DNA of 41,341 nt, from positions 1 to 41,341 of the forward strand of contig JAGGYC010000055.1 of the NCBI GenBank assembly GCA_021162745.1, written 5' to 3'. The DNA is from Desulfuromonas sp. (lineage in GTDB: Bacteria; Desulfobacterota; Desulfuromonadia; Desulfuromonadales; Desulfuromonadaceae). Positions 1 to 9,449 of this stretch are shown one piece after another. How positions within the stretch are numbered: position 1 is the stretch's first letter; each line of letters starts with the position of its first letter. The notes under the pieces are model-generated. The model had not been told where the DNA came from. It saw nothing but the letters and a program-made list of their open reading frames with translations, and did not search any database. The position numbers and the translations under genes were made by a program.

Positions 1-2957
1 AGGCGGTCTTCGGCCCTGAGAGTCCTCTGCCCATCCCCCCCACCCTGCGCCTGAGCCAGCTGAAGCAAGCCGTCACGCACCGAGCGCTCGGCATGATCCT
101 GAATATGACCCATATAGGCCTCGACACTGGCAAGACCGGCACCGGCAATCAACTCCTGCAGCAAGACACTGCCACACTGATTGGCTGCGACCTGAGCCTT
201 GAAGTCGGAGATATTGTCGGCCAGACGGCAACTGCCCGGAATGATACGACCATCAGCGTCATGCTTCGTCTCACTGAGCAACGCTTCAATCTCCTGCTGC
301 TGAAACCGTCCCTGCCGCACCAGCTTCATGCCACGAATGGCACAACCCTCTTCTTCCAGGCTGGTGGAAAACGGCGGCATGGAACCGGGCGTCAGTCCGC
401 CGATATCGGCATGATGGCCACGGTTAGCCACATACATGACGATACGCTGCTGATGCCAGACAGGACTGATCACCGTCATATCAGGCAAATGACTGCCCCC
501 CAGCTGCGGATGATTACTCAACAGCACGTCGCCGGGCTGCAGGTCGTCAGAGAAGGCGGCAATCTGCTTGCATACCGCCTCGCCCATGGCACCGAGATGA
601 ACCGGGGTATGCGGTGCATTGGCGATCAGCGCCCCCCGGCCATCGAACAGGGCACAGGAAAAATCGCAACGCTCCTTGATATTGGTGGAGATCGCCGTGC
701 GTTGCAGGGTATGGCCCATCTGTTCAGCAATAGACATAAAGCGATTACCGTACAGTGCCAGCTGCACCGGATCGAGTTGACAACTGTGCTGCTGACCATG
801 GGCTGCAACGTCGATCACCAGATCCCCGTCGGCGGTGAATCGTGCCACGCAGTCCAACTCAACCACCAGCGTCGCCGTCTGCTGAATAATCAGCGCCGGG
901 CCAACAATCTGCAGCGCACCACGCACATCATCACAATGATAAACCGGTGTCTGCCGCCATTGGCCGCTCAGGTAACAGGGTACAATGGTTCGCGGCCCAA
1001 TCTGCCCATGATCCTGCTCTTGATCCAGCGCACCGCCCTCAACAGCGTGCTCAGCCACGGCACAACTGCTCACCCGCACCCGAACATCATCCACTTCGAT
1101 GACGGCATCGAGTTCAAAACCGTACTCACGGCGATAATTTTCAACAAAGGCCCGCCGATAGTCGCCGTGGGCGGGACGGGCAATCATCAACCCATGGTCG
1201 GTACCAGCATAGCGCAGATTGAGATACTCTTCACACTGCGTGTGCTCAACGTCAACACCCTGTCGGGCCAGTTCTGCCCGCGCCTCAATGGCCAACTGCT
1301 GCTGGCGCTGCCGTAGAGAGGCCAGCAGCTCATCCGTCAACACACCGCTGACCGCCTGTTGTCGATCCTGAACCTGCTCAGCCAGACCCATGCCGTAGGC
1401 GGACAGAATCCCCGCATAACGATGGATAAAAATGGTCTCAATCCTCAGCTTGCGCGCCATATCACAGGCATGCTGCCCACCGGCACCGCCAAAACAGGCC
1501 AGAGCATGTTCCGCCAGATCGAAGCCGCGCTGTACCGACACCGCTCGAATGGGGCGCGCCATCTGCTCGTTGGCCACATCGACGAAACCGGCCGCGACCT
1601 CTTCCAGGGTCATGGCGGGGCGTCCATTATCCTCCAGCCAGCGGTTGATATCCGCCGTCAGCTCGACAAAAGCCCGGCGGGTGGCGACGATATCGAGGGG
1701 CTGGTTTTCATCAGGGCCAAAAATGTGCGGGAAAAAGTCGGCCTGTAGACGACCCAGCATCAGGTTGGCATCGGTCACCGTCAAATAGCCCTGCTTGCGG
1801 TAGCAGACCGGACCGGGATGAGAGCCGGCCGATTCAGGGCCAACCACAAACATACCGTGGTGGAAAAACAACCGAGAACCACCGCCGGCGGCAACGGTAT
1901 GAATATTCAACTGCGGTGCCTGAATACGCACCCCGGCCACCTCGGTCTGCTGAACCAGATCGTAATGACCACCACCGCGACCACCACATCTACCATCATA
2001 ACGGGAGACATCCGTCGACGTGCCGCCCATATCAAAGCCGATCACCGGCATCTGCGGCAACACCCGACGACAGGTTTGGGCATAACCGACCACACCGCCC
2101 GCCGGACCGGACAACAACGCCCGGCTGCCGTTAAAGGTATCCGCAGACACCAAGCCGCCATCGGAGGCCATGAACAGCAACTCGGTATCCTGCAAGCGAT
2201 CACGGAATCCTTTGCTGAAACCGGCAACATACTGTTGGATGTGGGGGGTCAGGTAAGCATCGACAACGGTGGTATCACCGCGCGGCACCATCCTGATGGT
2301 CGGCATCACCTGATGGGAAAGGGAGACATGCTCAAAACCGGCCTGGTCGGCCAGTTCAGCAAGGAGCATTTCATGTTCCGGGCAGGCATAGGCATGGGCC
2401 AGTACTACGGCGACACTGCGGCAGCCGTGCTGATGCGCATCATGCAGCTGGGCCAGCATCGCAACGCGATCTGGAGCATTGAGGATACGATAGCCACGGC
2501 CATCACGGCCGGTTCGACAGGGGATTTCATCGTCCTGAGCCGGGCGGATCCGTTCATCAACCTCTATCACCCGTTGATAGAGTTGCTCAGGCCGCTGAAT
2601 ATTCAGGGCAAACAGCTCGGGGCGGGTCTGATCACCAATCTGTAGCAGATCACCCAGACCACGGGAGATCAGCAACAGTGTCGCCGCCCCCTTGCGTTCG
2701 AGCAGGGCATTGGTGGCAACGGTGGTTCCCATGCGGATGGAATCAATGTTTTCGGCACTGATTTGCTCCGCGGCGAGAGGCGCTCCCAGCTCTTGCTCTA
2801 AGATACGACGGATTCCCTCGCGCGGCGCATCGGGGTAATTGGCAGGATCATCGGAAAGCAGCTTAAGAACCGTGCTACGGCCATCGGTAAATTCGGCATA
2901 CACATCGGTAAAGGTGCCACCACGATCAATTGAAAATTTTATTTTTGGATTTAACAT
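1..2957 (-). CDS. 5-oxoprolinase / N-methylhydantoinase, HyuA-HyuB fusion (partial, cut by left edge)
   Basis: The frame is open without a stop from the ATG at 2957 to the window edge, giving about 985 codons. The N-terminus carries the ASKHA-type nucleotide-binding signature DRGGTFTDV of HyuA proteins, and a second motif, GFDMGGTSTDVS, follows at roughly residue 300. A glycine-rich VAAGGGSRL stretch and CFGGAGGQHAC are typical of HyuA. At about residue 720 the chain passes into a HyuB-like half (LYGNRFMSIAEQMG, then NAPHTPVHLGAMGE). Such fusions are ATP-dependent amidohydrolases that open 5-oxoproline to glutamate, or hydantoins. Full-length fusions are usually near 1200-1300 residues, so the C-terminal fifth lies outside the window. 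No good ribosome site precedes the start. The gene begins 78 bp after pepN ends and may be co-transcribed with it. Cytoplasmic; the exact substrate cannot be read from sequence. Confidence 0.9.
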   Translation of the reverse strand, partial: MLNPKIKFSIDRGGTFTDVYAEFTDGRSTVLKLLSDDPANYPDAPREGIRRILEQELGAPLAAEQISAENIDSIRMGTTVATNALLERKGAATLLLISRGLGDLLQIGDQTRPELFALNIQRPEQLYQRVIEVDERIRPAQDDEIPCRTGRDGRGYRILNAPDRVAMLAQLHDAHQHGCRSVAVVLAHAYACPEHEMLLAELADQAGFEHVSLSHQVMPTIRMVPRGDTTVVDAYLTPHIQQYVAGFSKGFRDRLQDTELLFMASDGGLVSADTFNGSRALLSGPAGGVVGYAQTCRRVLPQMPVIGFDMGGTSTDVSRYDGRCGGRGGGHYDLVQQTEVAGVRIQAPQLNIHTVAAGGGSRLFFHHGMFVVGPESAGSHPGPVCYRKQGYLTVTDANLMLGRLQADFFPHIFGPDENQPLDIVATRRAFVELTADINRWLEDNGRPAMTLEEVAAGFVDVANEQMARPIRAVSVQRGFDLAEHALACFGGAGGQHACDMARKLRIETIFIHRYAGILSAYGMGLAEQVQDRQQAVSGVLTDELLASLRQRQQQLAIEARAELARQGVDVEHTQCEEYLNLRYAGTDHGLMIARPAHGDYRRAFVENYRREYGFELDAVIEVDDVRVRVSSCAVAEHAVEGGALDQEQDHGQIGPRTIVPCYLSGQWRQTPVYHCDDVRGALQIVGPALIIQQTATLVVELDCVARFTADGDLVIDVAAHGQQHSCQLDPVQLALYGNRFMSIAEQMGHTLQRTAISTNIKERCDFSCALFDGRGALIANAPHTPVHLGAMGEAVCKQIAAFSDDLQPGDVLLSNHPQLGGSHLPDMTVISPVWHQQRIVMYVANRGHHADIGGLTPGSMPPFSTSLEEEGCAIRGMKLVRQGRFQQQEIEALLSETKHDADGRIIPGSCRLADNISDFKAQVAANQCGSVLLQELIAGAGLASVEAYMGHIQDHAERSVRDGLLQLAQAQGGGDGQRTLRAEDR

Positions 2958-3035
2958 CAATCAATTCATTTCAGATATATGCTGAATACCAAACAACACC
3001 CCTCCGAACGAATCTTCAGAGAATACCCGTCCGAC

Positions 3036-5723
3036 CTATGGCTGACCCTGCTGCAAACTTTTACTGACCACCTCATAGAGATCAGTCGATACGTCAGAAG
3101 CTCCCAATAGCTGCTCAAGGGCTTGCTTCATCGCCCCACGTCGCTGTTCATCGTAGCGTGGCCAACGCAGCAACGGTGTCACCAACCGTGCCGCGACCTG
3201 GGGATTAAAGCGGTCGATCATCGCAATCTGGCGACGCAGGAAATCGTAACCGGAGCCATCGCGTTCGTGGAAACGGACGCTGTTGCCCTGACAAAAAACA
3301 CCGATCAGTGACCGCACCTTGTTGGGATTTTGCAGATTAAATGCCGGGGTTCCCATCAGCCGCTCCACCTGCGCCAAACAGTCCTCCCGCCGTGAGCGGG
3401 CCTGGATACTCAGCCATTTATCCACCACCAGCGGATCGTCCTGCCAGTGCTGATAGAACTCATCCAGAGCATGACGGGTCTGCCAGTCGTCTTTATCGGC
3501 CATGATGCTCAGGGCGGCGCTAACATCGGTCATATTGCCCCCCGCCTGGTATTGATCGAAAATCAATCCATTGATCTCCGCATCGGCCAGCGCTCCGAGG
3601 TAGGACAGGCAGAGATTTTTCAACCGTCGTCGCCCCACCGCCAGCGGTGACAACTCATATTCGCCCTGCTCCAGGCAACGCTGATAGCAGGCCAGAAATT
3701 CGTCTTTTAACTGCTGAGCCAACGAGAAGCGGACAAATTCCCGCGCCCGAAAAATGGCATCGGGATCGATCTGCGTCATCTGCTCGGCAAGATAGTTTTC
3801 CAACGGCAGCGTCAAAGCCAATGCCAGCAGCGACGGATCGCTCTCAGTGTCGTTGAGACTGTCGCGATACGCCTGCAGATAGACCGGGTCGAGCTGCAAT
3901 GTTCGCTGCTGCTGAACATCGTCGATCAGGCGGGACAACAGTTGGCCCGCCAAACGCTGACTGGCATTCCAACGATTAAACGGATCCGTGTCGCGGGCCA
4001 TCAAAAAAGCCAGATCGCTCTTACTGGTGGTCATCTCCAACTTGACCGGTGCCGAGAAATCTCTCAGCAGCGATACCACACAACCAGCCGGCACCTGAGC
4101 GAAGCAAAAGCGCTGAGTCGCCTGCGTCACCGACAACACGACTTCTTCTACCTTGGCGTCGGCGACCTCATCTACAATGGCAGCTGCACCATCGCCATCT
4201 CCGTCGCCATCTAAACGCAGTGGCACATGGCGACCGTTGCTATCAAGGATAGCCAAGCGCACCGGAATATGAAACGGCTGCTTTTCTGTTTGCCCCGGTG
4301 TTGCCGGGCAGCTCTGCTCTACGCTCAGGGTAAGCGTTTGCGCGCTATCATCGTAATACTGCTCCACACCTAACACCGGCGTACCCGCCTGCGAGTACCA
4401 GAGCCGGAACTGATCGAGGTTGACACCACCGGCATCCTCCATGGCGGCAACAAAATCATCCGTCGTCACCGCCTGGCCATCATGACGCTCCACATAGCAA
4501 CGAATCCCGGCCATGAAACCATCACGCCCCAGCAGTGTCTGCATCATGCGGATCACTTCGGCACCCTTATTATAGATAGTCATGGTATAGAAATTGTTGA
4601 TCTCGACATAGGATTCGGGACGCACCGGATGGGCCATCGGCCCGGAATCCTCGGCAAATTGATAGGTCTGCAGCAGCCGCACCTCCTCAATCCGCTTCAC
4701 CGCCGCCGAGTTCATATCGGCAGAAAATTCCTGATCACGAAAAACCGTCAGCCCCTCTTTGAGGCTGAGCTGAAACCAGTCGCGACAGGTGATCCGATTA
4801 CCGGTCCAGTTGTGGAAATACTCATGGCCGATCACCCCTTCAATATTCAAAAAATCATCATCGCTGGCGGTGTTCGGGCAGGCGAGAACATATTTGGAGT
4901 TGAAGACGTTCAACCCCTTATTCTCCATGGCCCCCATGTTGAAATCATCAACGGCGACAATCATGTAACGATCGAGATCATACTCGAAGCCAAAGCGCTC
5001 CTCATCCCAGGCCATCGACTTTTTCAGCGAACGCATGGCGTGTTCACATTTGTCGCGGTTACGCTCCTCGATATAGATCTCCAGCAGCACCGGACGCCCT
5101 GAGCAGGTGGTAAAATGATCCTGCCGACAGACCAGGTCACCAGCGACCAGGGCAAACAGATAAGATGGCTTGGGGAAGGGATCCTGCCAGTGGGCAAAAT
5201 GACGACCATGCTCCAGATCACCGGAATCAATCAGGTTACCGTTGGATAACAGCACCGGAAATCGGCTTTTATCGGCACGAATGGTGGTTGAATAGCGACA
5301 CATCACATCGGGGCGATCGGGGAAATAGGTGATACGGCGAAACCCCTGTGCCTCACACTGGGTGCAGAAATTTCCGCTGGACAGATACAGTCCCTCCAGA
5401 GCGCTGTTGGCAGCGGGATTGACCTCGGTAATAATACGCAGGGTAAACGCTGACGGCACATAAAACAGTTTCAGCCCGGCATCGTTGAGCTCATAATTAC
5501 CGGGATCGACGTCAAGGCCGTTGACCTGCAGCGTGATCAGGGTTTGTCCAGAACCATCAAGAACCAACGGTGTATTGTCGGCGACATCATTTTTACGCCG
5601 TAACGTTGTCAACGCTTCAACCCGAGTCTGTTCGGGTTCGAGATCAAACGCCAGCTCAAGCTGCTCTACCTGATAGGCAAAGGGGGTGTAATCTTTTAGA
5701 TAGGTTGTCTGCGGCTGCGCCAT
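3036..5723 (-). CDS. pepN: Aminopeptidase N (M1 family zinc metallopeptidase)
   Basis: An 895-residue cytoplasmic aminopeptidase that removes N-terminal residues from peptides. The exopeptidase signature GAMEN is at about residues 264-268. The zinc site HEYFH is at 300-304, and the third ligand Glu is near 323 in the LKEG motif. Length and order match E. coli PepN: N-terminal beta domain, catalytic domain, small beta domain, helical C-terminal domain. The frame extends 30 codons further upstream to 5813, but I prefer the ATG at 5723. It has a GGGAG ribosome site at suitable spacing, and the resulting N-terminus (MAQPQTTYLKDY) resembles the family. A short acidic Gly-Asp run (about residues 500-510) is an unusual low-complexity insertion. 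The gene is followed by the oxoprolinase on the same strand. Confidence 0.97.
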   Translation of the reverse strand: MAQPQTTYLKDYTPFAYQVEQLELAFDLEPEQTRVEALTTLRRKNDVADNTPLVLDGSGQTLITLQVNGLDVDPGNYELNDAGLKLFYVPSAFTLRIITEVNPAANSALEGLYLSSGNFCTQCEAQGFRRITYFPDRPDVMCRYSTTIRADKSRFPVLLSNGNLIDSGDLEHGRHFAHWQDPFPKPSYLFALVAGDLVCRQDHFTTCSGRPVLLEIYIEERNRDKCEHAMRSLKKSMAWDEERFGFEYDLDRYMIVAVDDFNMGAMENKGLNVFNSKYVLACPNTASDDDFLNIEGVIGHEYFHNWTGNRITCRDWFQLSLKEGLTVFRDQEFSADMNSAAVKRIEEVRLLQTYQFAEDSGPMAHPVRPESYVEINNFYTMTIYNKGAEVIRMMQTLLGRDGFMAGIRCYVERHDGQAVTTDDFVAAMEDAGGVNLDQFRLWYSQAGTPVLGVEQYYDDSAQTLTLSVEQSCPATPGQTEKQPFHIPVRLAILDSNGRHVPLRLDGDGDGDGAAAIVDEVADAKVEEVVLSVTQATQRFCFAQVPAGCVVSLLRDFSAPVKLEMTTSKSDLAFLMARDTDPFNRWNASQRLAGQLLSRLIDDVQQQRTLQLDPVYLQAYRDSLNDTESDPSLLALALTLPLENYLAEQMTQIDPDAIFRAREFVRFSLAQQLKDEFLACYQRCLEQGEYELSPLAVGRRRLKNLCLSYLGALADAEINGLIFDQYQAGGNMTDVSAALSIMADKDDWQTRHALDEFYQHWQDDPLVVDKWLSIQARSRREDCLAQVERLMGTPAFNLQNPNKVRSLIGVFCQGNSVRFHERDGSGYDFLRRQIAMIDRFNPQVAARLVTPLLRWPRYDEQRRGAMKQALEQLLGASDVSTDLYEVVSKSLQQGQP

Positions 5724-5917
5724 TGATTTATTCTCCCGCTGAGTATCAAATTCGTAACTATTCAGCCCGATACGCTGGCAACGCCCATTCCAAGGGACGA
5801 CAAGCACATCCATGGGTACTTAACTGCCGCCATCCGGGCGACAGATACCCTTTCCATGGGCGTAGCCAGCGTATCTAACAGTTGTGCTGAATAGATTACT
5901 CAAATTCTATATAAAAA

Positions 5918-5945
5918 GGCCCCGCTCCCGTTCAGGAGCGGGGCC
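5918..5945 (-). terminator. Rho-independent terminator downstream of the membrane-protein gene
   Basis: An 11-bp GC-rich perfect stem (5918-5928 with 5935-5945) and a 6-nt loop. On the minus strand it is followed by a T run (A5913-5917 on plus). It lies 31 bp after the stop of the gene at 5977-6741, so it ends that transcript before pepN. Confidence 0.85.
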
Positions 5946-5976
5946 ACTTATGACCACTCAAATTATGTGCAACATC

Positions 5977-6741
5977 CTATTCGATCAGGATAGCGTCGTT
6001 ATTATCATCTTCATCATCATGCTCAATCTGTGAGATCTGACCGCCCGTCAGTATCTTACCTTGCTGATCCATAACGCGATCGTCATCAAGGATAATCAAG
6101 CCGGTCTTCTCAACAATATCTTTTTTGTATTGATACTGGAATTCCATCCCTTTTTTACGCAGATTATAACTCATAAACATCCACACCAGACCAAGGATAA
6201 CCCCGACACCAAGCACTACCGCCAGCACGATAAACAGGTAATGCGCAGTTTGCTCACCGACATGACCAATCACCGCCAGAATGCCATCGAGCTTGTAGAC
6301 AACACCAGATAACGCCACCAGCAACAGCAAACCCATCAAAAAAGGGATCTGGCGAATGACGTAAATAACGGCGTGAAACTTCTGTACCCGGCTTTGCTGC
6401 TCAGAATTGGACACTCCGAGACCAGTCCCTACAACTCCCGAAGGCTGGTGACCATAGAGATAACGGTCAAAACCCAGCACGATCACCCCGAGTAAAAAGG
6501 TGATGGTCAACGGAATAATAAAGGCGGCAAAGAAATAGGATTTCCAGGGAAACGGCACATTTTCCGGGCCAAGCTGACTTAAAAAACTGACAAAGAAGAT
6601 AAACCCTTCAATCACCCCGATCAAAATCAGATATTTGATAAACAGATCTTTGAGTTCCTCGCGACCAAACAGTGCCGCAATCCCCTTGCGAGGGACCGAA
6701 CCCTTTTGCTGTGATTTCTGTTGTTCTTCACGCTCTGGCAT
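5977..6741 (-). CDS. Uncharacterised four-helix inner-membrane protein
   Basis: A 254-residue protein I do not recognise. It has a charged, Gln/Lys-rich N-terminus (about 30 residues), then four predicted membrane helices near residues 33-55, 68-92, 122-148 and 165-190. A cytoplasmic-looking C-terminal tail of about 60 residues ends in a strongly acidic DDEDDNND run. No catalytic motif is evident. The ATG at 6741 is preceded by AGGAG at good spacing, and a strong terminator follows the gene, so it is probably a single-gene transcription unit between metY and pepN. The tail sequence (ILDDDRVMDQQGKIL) has no family I can name. Function unknown. Confidence 0.8.
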   Translation of the reverse strand: MPEREEQQKSQQKGSVPRKGIAALFGREELKDLFIKYLILIGVIEGFIFFVSFLSQLGPENVPFPWKSYFFAAFIIPLTITFLLGVIVLGFDRYLYGHQPSGVVGTGLGVSNSEQQSRVQKFHAVIYVIRQIPFLMGLLLLVALSGVVYKLDGILAVIGHVGEQTAHYLFIVLAVVLGVGVILGLVWMFMSYNLRKKGMEFQYQYKKDIVEKTGLIILDDDRVMDQQGKILTGGQISQIEHDDEDDNNDAILIE

Positions 6742-6920
6742 GATTACAACTCCTGCATAATTACATTAAAAGACTTGCGCAATTTAAACGGAACACGAGA
6801 ATCACTCTCCGGCAACAATTCCCCTCACAAATCGTATACTATAGAGCATTTCCATAGCGATGTCTGTCGAAAAAAACAGCTGCAACGTTTTTGATCACAC
6901 CCACCCCCCTGACAAAATTC

Positions 6921-6949
6921 AGGCCGACTGCACACTGCACAGTCGGCCT
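6921..6949 (-). terminator. Hairpin terminator downstream of metY
   Basis: A perfect 10-bp stem (6921-6930 with 6940-6949) and a 9-nt loop, 29 bp beyond the metY stop. The following minus-strand sequence has a short TTTT tract. An A-rich run on the other side could also make it work in the opposite direction. Confidence 0.65.
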
Positions 6950-6978
6950 AAAAATTAAACATCATCTGAAGCGAATCA

Positions 6979-8256
6979 CTAACACAGTGCTAAAGCCTGA
7001 TCAACATCAGCGATAATATCCTCAACACTCTCAATACCCACCGACAGGCGGATCAGATCTGGAGTAACGCCGGATTCGATCTGTTGCTCTTCGGTCAGTT
7101 GGCGATGGGTGGTACTGGCCGGATGCAACACACAGCTGCGCACGTCACCAACATGGACGACCATGGCAATCAACTTGGTACTCTCCATGAAACGGCGGCC
7201 AGCTTCAACACCACCTTCGATGCCAAAGGTCAATACGCCACTAGCCCCTTTAGGGAGATATTTAGATGCGCGATCACAACTTGGATGACTGGGCAATCCC
7301 GGATACGAGACCCACTTCACCTTAGGATGAAGCTCTAAGCGGCGAGCAACCTCTAAAGCATTTTCACTGTGACGCTGCATACGAACATGGAGCGTTTCCA
7401 AGCCGTGATTAAACATAAAAGCGTTCATCGGCCCTAAACTGGCACCAATATCGCGCATGAGTTGAACCCGCACCTTGACAATGTAAGCCATGTTGCCAAA
7501 CTTTTCGGTGTAACGGAGACCATGATAGCTGGAATCCGGCTCGGTCATCTCAGGATATTTACCATTATTCCAGTCAAAACGACCACTATCAATAATCACC
7601 CCACCAACACTGGTGGCATGACCATCGATATACTTAGTCGCCGAGTGGATAACAATATCTGCACCGTGTTCAAAAGGGCGACACAGATAAGGAGTTGGGA
7701 AGGTGTTATCAATAATCAGCGGCACCTGCATCTCTTTGGCTACCGAGGAAAACTTTTCGAAATCGAGAACATTCAGGCCGGGATTGCCAATACTTTCAGC
7801 AAAGATCAACCGTGTTTCAGGGCGGAAATGACTCTTAATCTCCTCGGCACTGGCTTCGGGGTCAACAAATGTAACCTCGATACCCATTTTAGGTAACGTG
7901 TTGTAAAATAGTGAATAGGTTCCACCATACAACGAATTTGCCGTGATGATATGCTGGCCGCTGCAACAGATATTGAGAATCGACAGCGTGCTCGCCGCCT
8001 GCCCAGAGGAGGTCGCCAACGCAGCAACGCCACCCTCGAGATTGGCCATCTTGGTTTCAAAAGCATCCCAGGTCGGATTACTGATGCGGGTGTACATATG
8101 ATCGGCACAGTCCAGATCAAACAAACTAGCGATATGATCCGCGTTGTCATATTTGTATGTTGTACTTTGGACAATCGGCACAATCCGTGGCTCGGTTGCT
8201 TCGGGGCTATAGCCCCCCTGAATGGCGACGGTTTCGAGGTTCCAATCCTGATCCAT
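6979..8256 (-). CDS. metY: O-acetylhomoserine sulfhydrylase (homocysteine synthase)
   Basis: A 425-residue PLP enzyme of the Cys/Met-metabolism (cystathionine gamma-synthase) family. It should convert O-acetylhomoserine plus sulfide to homocysteine for methionine synthesis in the cytoplasm. The PLP lysine is K208 in SATKYIDGHA; the cofactor-contacting YTRISNPT (about 55-62) and SSGQAA (83-88) motifs are present, as is the C-terminal RLSVGIES signature. Length matches MetY (about 425-430), longer than typical MetB/MetZ. The ATG at 8256 has an AAGGAG ribosome site. The gene diverges from the cytochrome cluster across a 403-bp region. O-succinylhomoserine use or a methionine gamma-lyase role cannot be fully excluded, but the length and motifs favour MetY. 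Confidence 0.93.
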   Translation of the reverse strand: MDQDWNLETVAIQGGYSPEATEPRIVPIVQSTTYKYDNADHIASLFDLDCADHMYTRISNPTWDAFETKMANLEGGVAALATSSGQAASTLSILNICCSGQHIITANSLYGGTYSLFYNTLPKMGIEVTFVDPEASAEEIKSHFRPETRLIFAESIGNPGLNVLDFEKFSSVAKEMQVPLIIDNTFPTPYLCRPFEHGADIVIHSATKYIDGHATSVGGVIIDSGRFDWNNGKYPEMTEPDSSYHGLRYTEKFGNMAYIVKVRVQLMRDIGASLGPMNAFMFNHGLETLHVRMQRHSENALEVARRLELHPKVKWVSYPGLPSHPSCDRASKYLPKGASGVLTFGIEGGVEAGRRFMESTKLIAMVVHVGDVRSCVLHPASTTHRQLTEEQQIESGVTPDLIRLSVGIESVEDIIADVDQALALC

Positions 8257-8659
8257 AACGTGGCTCCTTCTCTTTCTGTGTATTTATTAAACACATCACA
8301 CGTATTCGTGTATATTTCAGATCAATTCAACAAGAACGAAAAATTCCAACCGTTCATGAAACCATTCAGACTAATGGTTTTTCGCTTAAATGTCGACAGC
8401 CAATTGATCGACACAGCGACGGATGAACCGACAGTCGACTCAGCGTCGTTAATTTGCAAGTGCCGCGACTGGTTCCCACGCAGATTCTCCTCATTCTGTG
8501 TATTTTCTGTCACCGGATGCAGTCATATCTTGATTTCCACTCTCGATTCTGGTTACATATGACCTTGCAAATTGTATACAATCTACCCATATGTTACATT
8601 TTATCTCTTATGATTGTTTTGCGTTTAATTTCAATGAGTTGTTAAGGAGGAGTACCGCT
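8257..8659. promoter_or_regulatory. Divergent intergenic region between metY and the cytochrome cluster
   Basis: 403 bp without a convincing gene. It must hold the promoters of metY (minus) and of the first 12-haem cytochrome (plus). Contents seen: a 12-bp palindrome at 8571-8582, and a small hairpin with arms AACCATT and AATGGTT followed by T5 on the plus strand (about 8360-8381). The metY leader could be up to about 250 nt, long enough for a regulatory RNA, but I could not match a known riboswitch consensus. Confidence 0.5.
8571..8582. promoter_or_regulatory. Perfect 12-bp palindrome, candidate operator
   Basis: ATTGTATACAAT is a perfect inverted repeat 78 bp upstream of the first cytochrome start codon. 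Its form resembles operators bound by FadR-subfamily GntR regulators. It is flanked by two CATATG-containing stretches. No regulator gene is present in the window, so the binding protein is inferred only from site shape. Confidence 0.4.
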
Positions 8660-9439
8660 ATGAAAACTATCGTCACGTTATGTCTCGTTCTTTTGTCGAG
8701 CCTGGCCCTAGTCTCTGCAGCCACAGCATCTGAAGTTCTCAGCGATGCCGACTGTGTTAAATGTCACATCAATGCCGTTAAGGACGTTGCGGCCCACGGT
8801 GCGGCCCATGCTGAAATGGGTTGCCAGGACTGCCACGCCGAGCACGCGCCCACCGGCAGTAATCCTATCCCTGAATGTGCACTGTGTCATGCCGCCGATG
8901 AAAGCGCTCACTATGCACTCAACAACTGCGTCGGCTGTCACTACCCTCACCACCCGTTGGAAATTGATTTCGCTGCATTGACCGATGTCAAACCGGCTTG
9001 TCTCTCCTGTCACCCGGAACAGGGTAAGGAGATGGCAGCACACCCCAGTGCTCACTCAGAACAGGATTGCAACGAATGTCACAATGCCCACGGTCTGGGC
9101 GAAGGCCAGTTCCAGAACTGCCTCGACTGTCACGAAGGACACTCCGAGGGCATGGTCGTTGCCGACTGCACCAAGTGTCACAAACCACACAGCCCGGTTG
9201 AGGTCACCTACAACGATCTACCTTCCGCCCTCTGTGCCGGTTGCCATGATGATATTGTCGCCGCCCTGGACAAATCGAAGAAGGCGCACCACGACCTGAC
9301 CTGTTCCGAGTGCCATGTGGACGAGCACAAGACCATCACCCCATGCGCGGATTGCCACGGCGAGCCACACGGTATCATGCACCAGAAGTACCCGAACTGC
9401 GTTGAGTGTCATATCGATCCTCACGCATTGGCGGAGTAA
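8660..9439 (+). CDS. Periplasmic 12-haem c-type cytochrome
   Basis: A 259-residue exported cytochrome with a clear signal peptide (cleavage near VSAATA-S, about residue 23) and 12 CxxCH haem motifs, about one haem per 20 residues. The haem spacing (18-13-12-19-18-12-11-17 then 18-9-13) matches the first eight and the last four haems of the 20-haem protein next door, so the two are paralogues. Many extra His in PSAH, GAH and PHxP contexts could supply distal axial ligands. The ATG at 8660 has a strong AAGGAGG ribosome site; an upstream in-frame start at 8591 would spoil the signal peptide. Likely role: soluble periplasmic electron carrier or wire. A transcription terminator follows it, so it may be expressed separately or more highly than the genes behind it. 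Not assignable to a named cytochrome by eye. Confidence 0.93.
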   Translation: MKTIVTLCLVLLSSLALVSAATASEVLSDADCVKCHINAVKDVAAHGAAHAEMGCQDCHAEHAPTGSNPIPECALCHAADESAHYALNNCVGCHYPHHPLEIDFAALTDVKPACLSCHPEQGKEMAAHPSAHSEQDCNECHNAHGLGEGQFQNCLDCHEGHSEGMVVADCTKCHKPHSPVEVTYNDLPSALCAGCHDDIVAALDKSKKAHHDLTCSECHVDEHKTITPCADCHGEPHGIMHQKYPNCVECHIDPHALAE

Positions 9440-9449
9440 GACCATAACC

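Noticed and set aside
93-2645. Several long plus-strand reading frames opposite the oxoprolinase
   Set aside because: They are antisense shadows: their translations have no family features, while the minus strand gives an uninterrupted HyuA-HyuB protein.
1-2957. Oxoprolinase as a truncated pseudogene
   Set aside because: The frame is intact up to the window edge; the missing C-terminus is only outside the sequence given.
8322-8513. 63-codon minus-strand frame in the metY leader
   Set aside because: Low-information translation and no ribosome site; it lies in the regulatory region.
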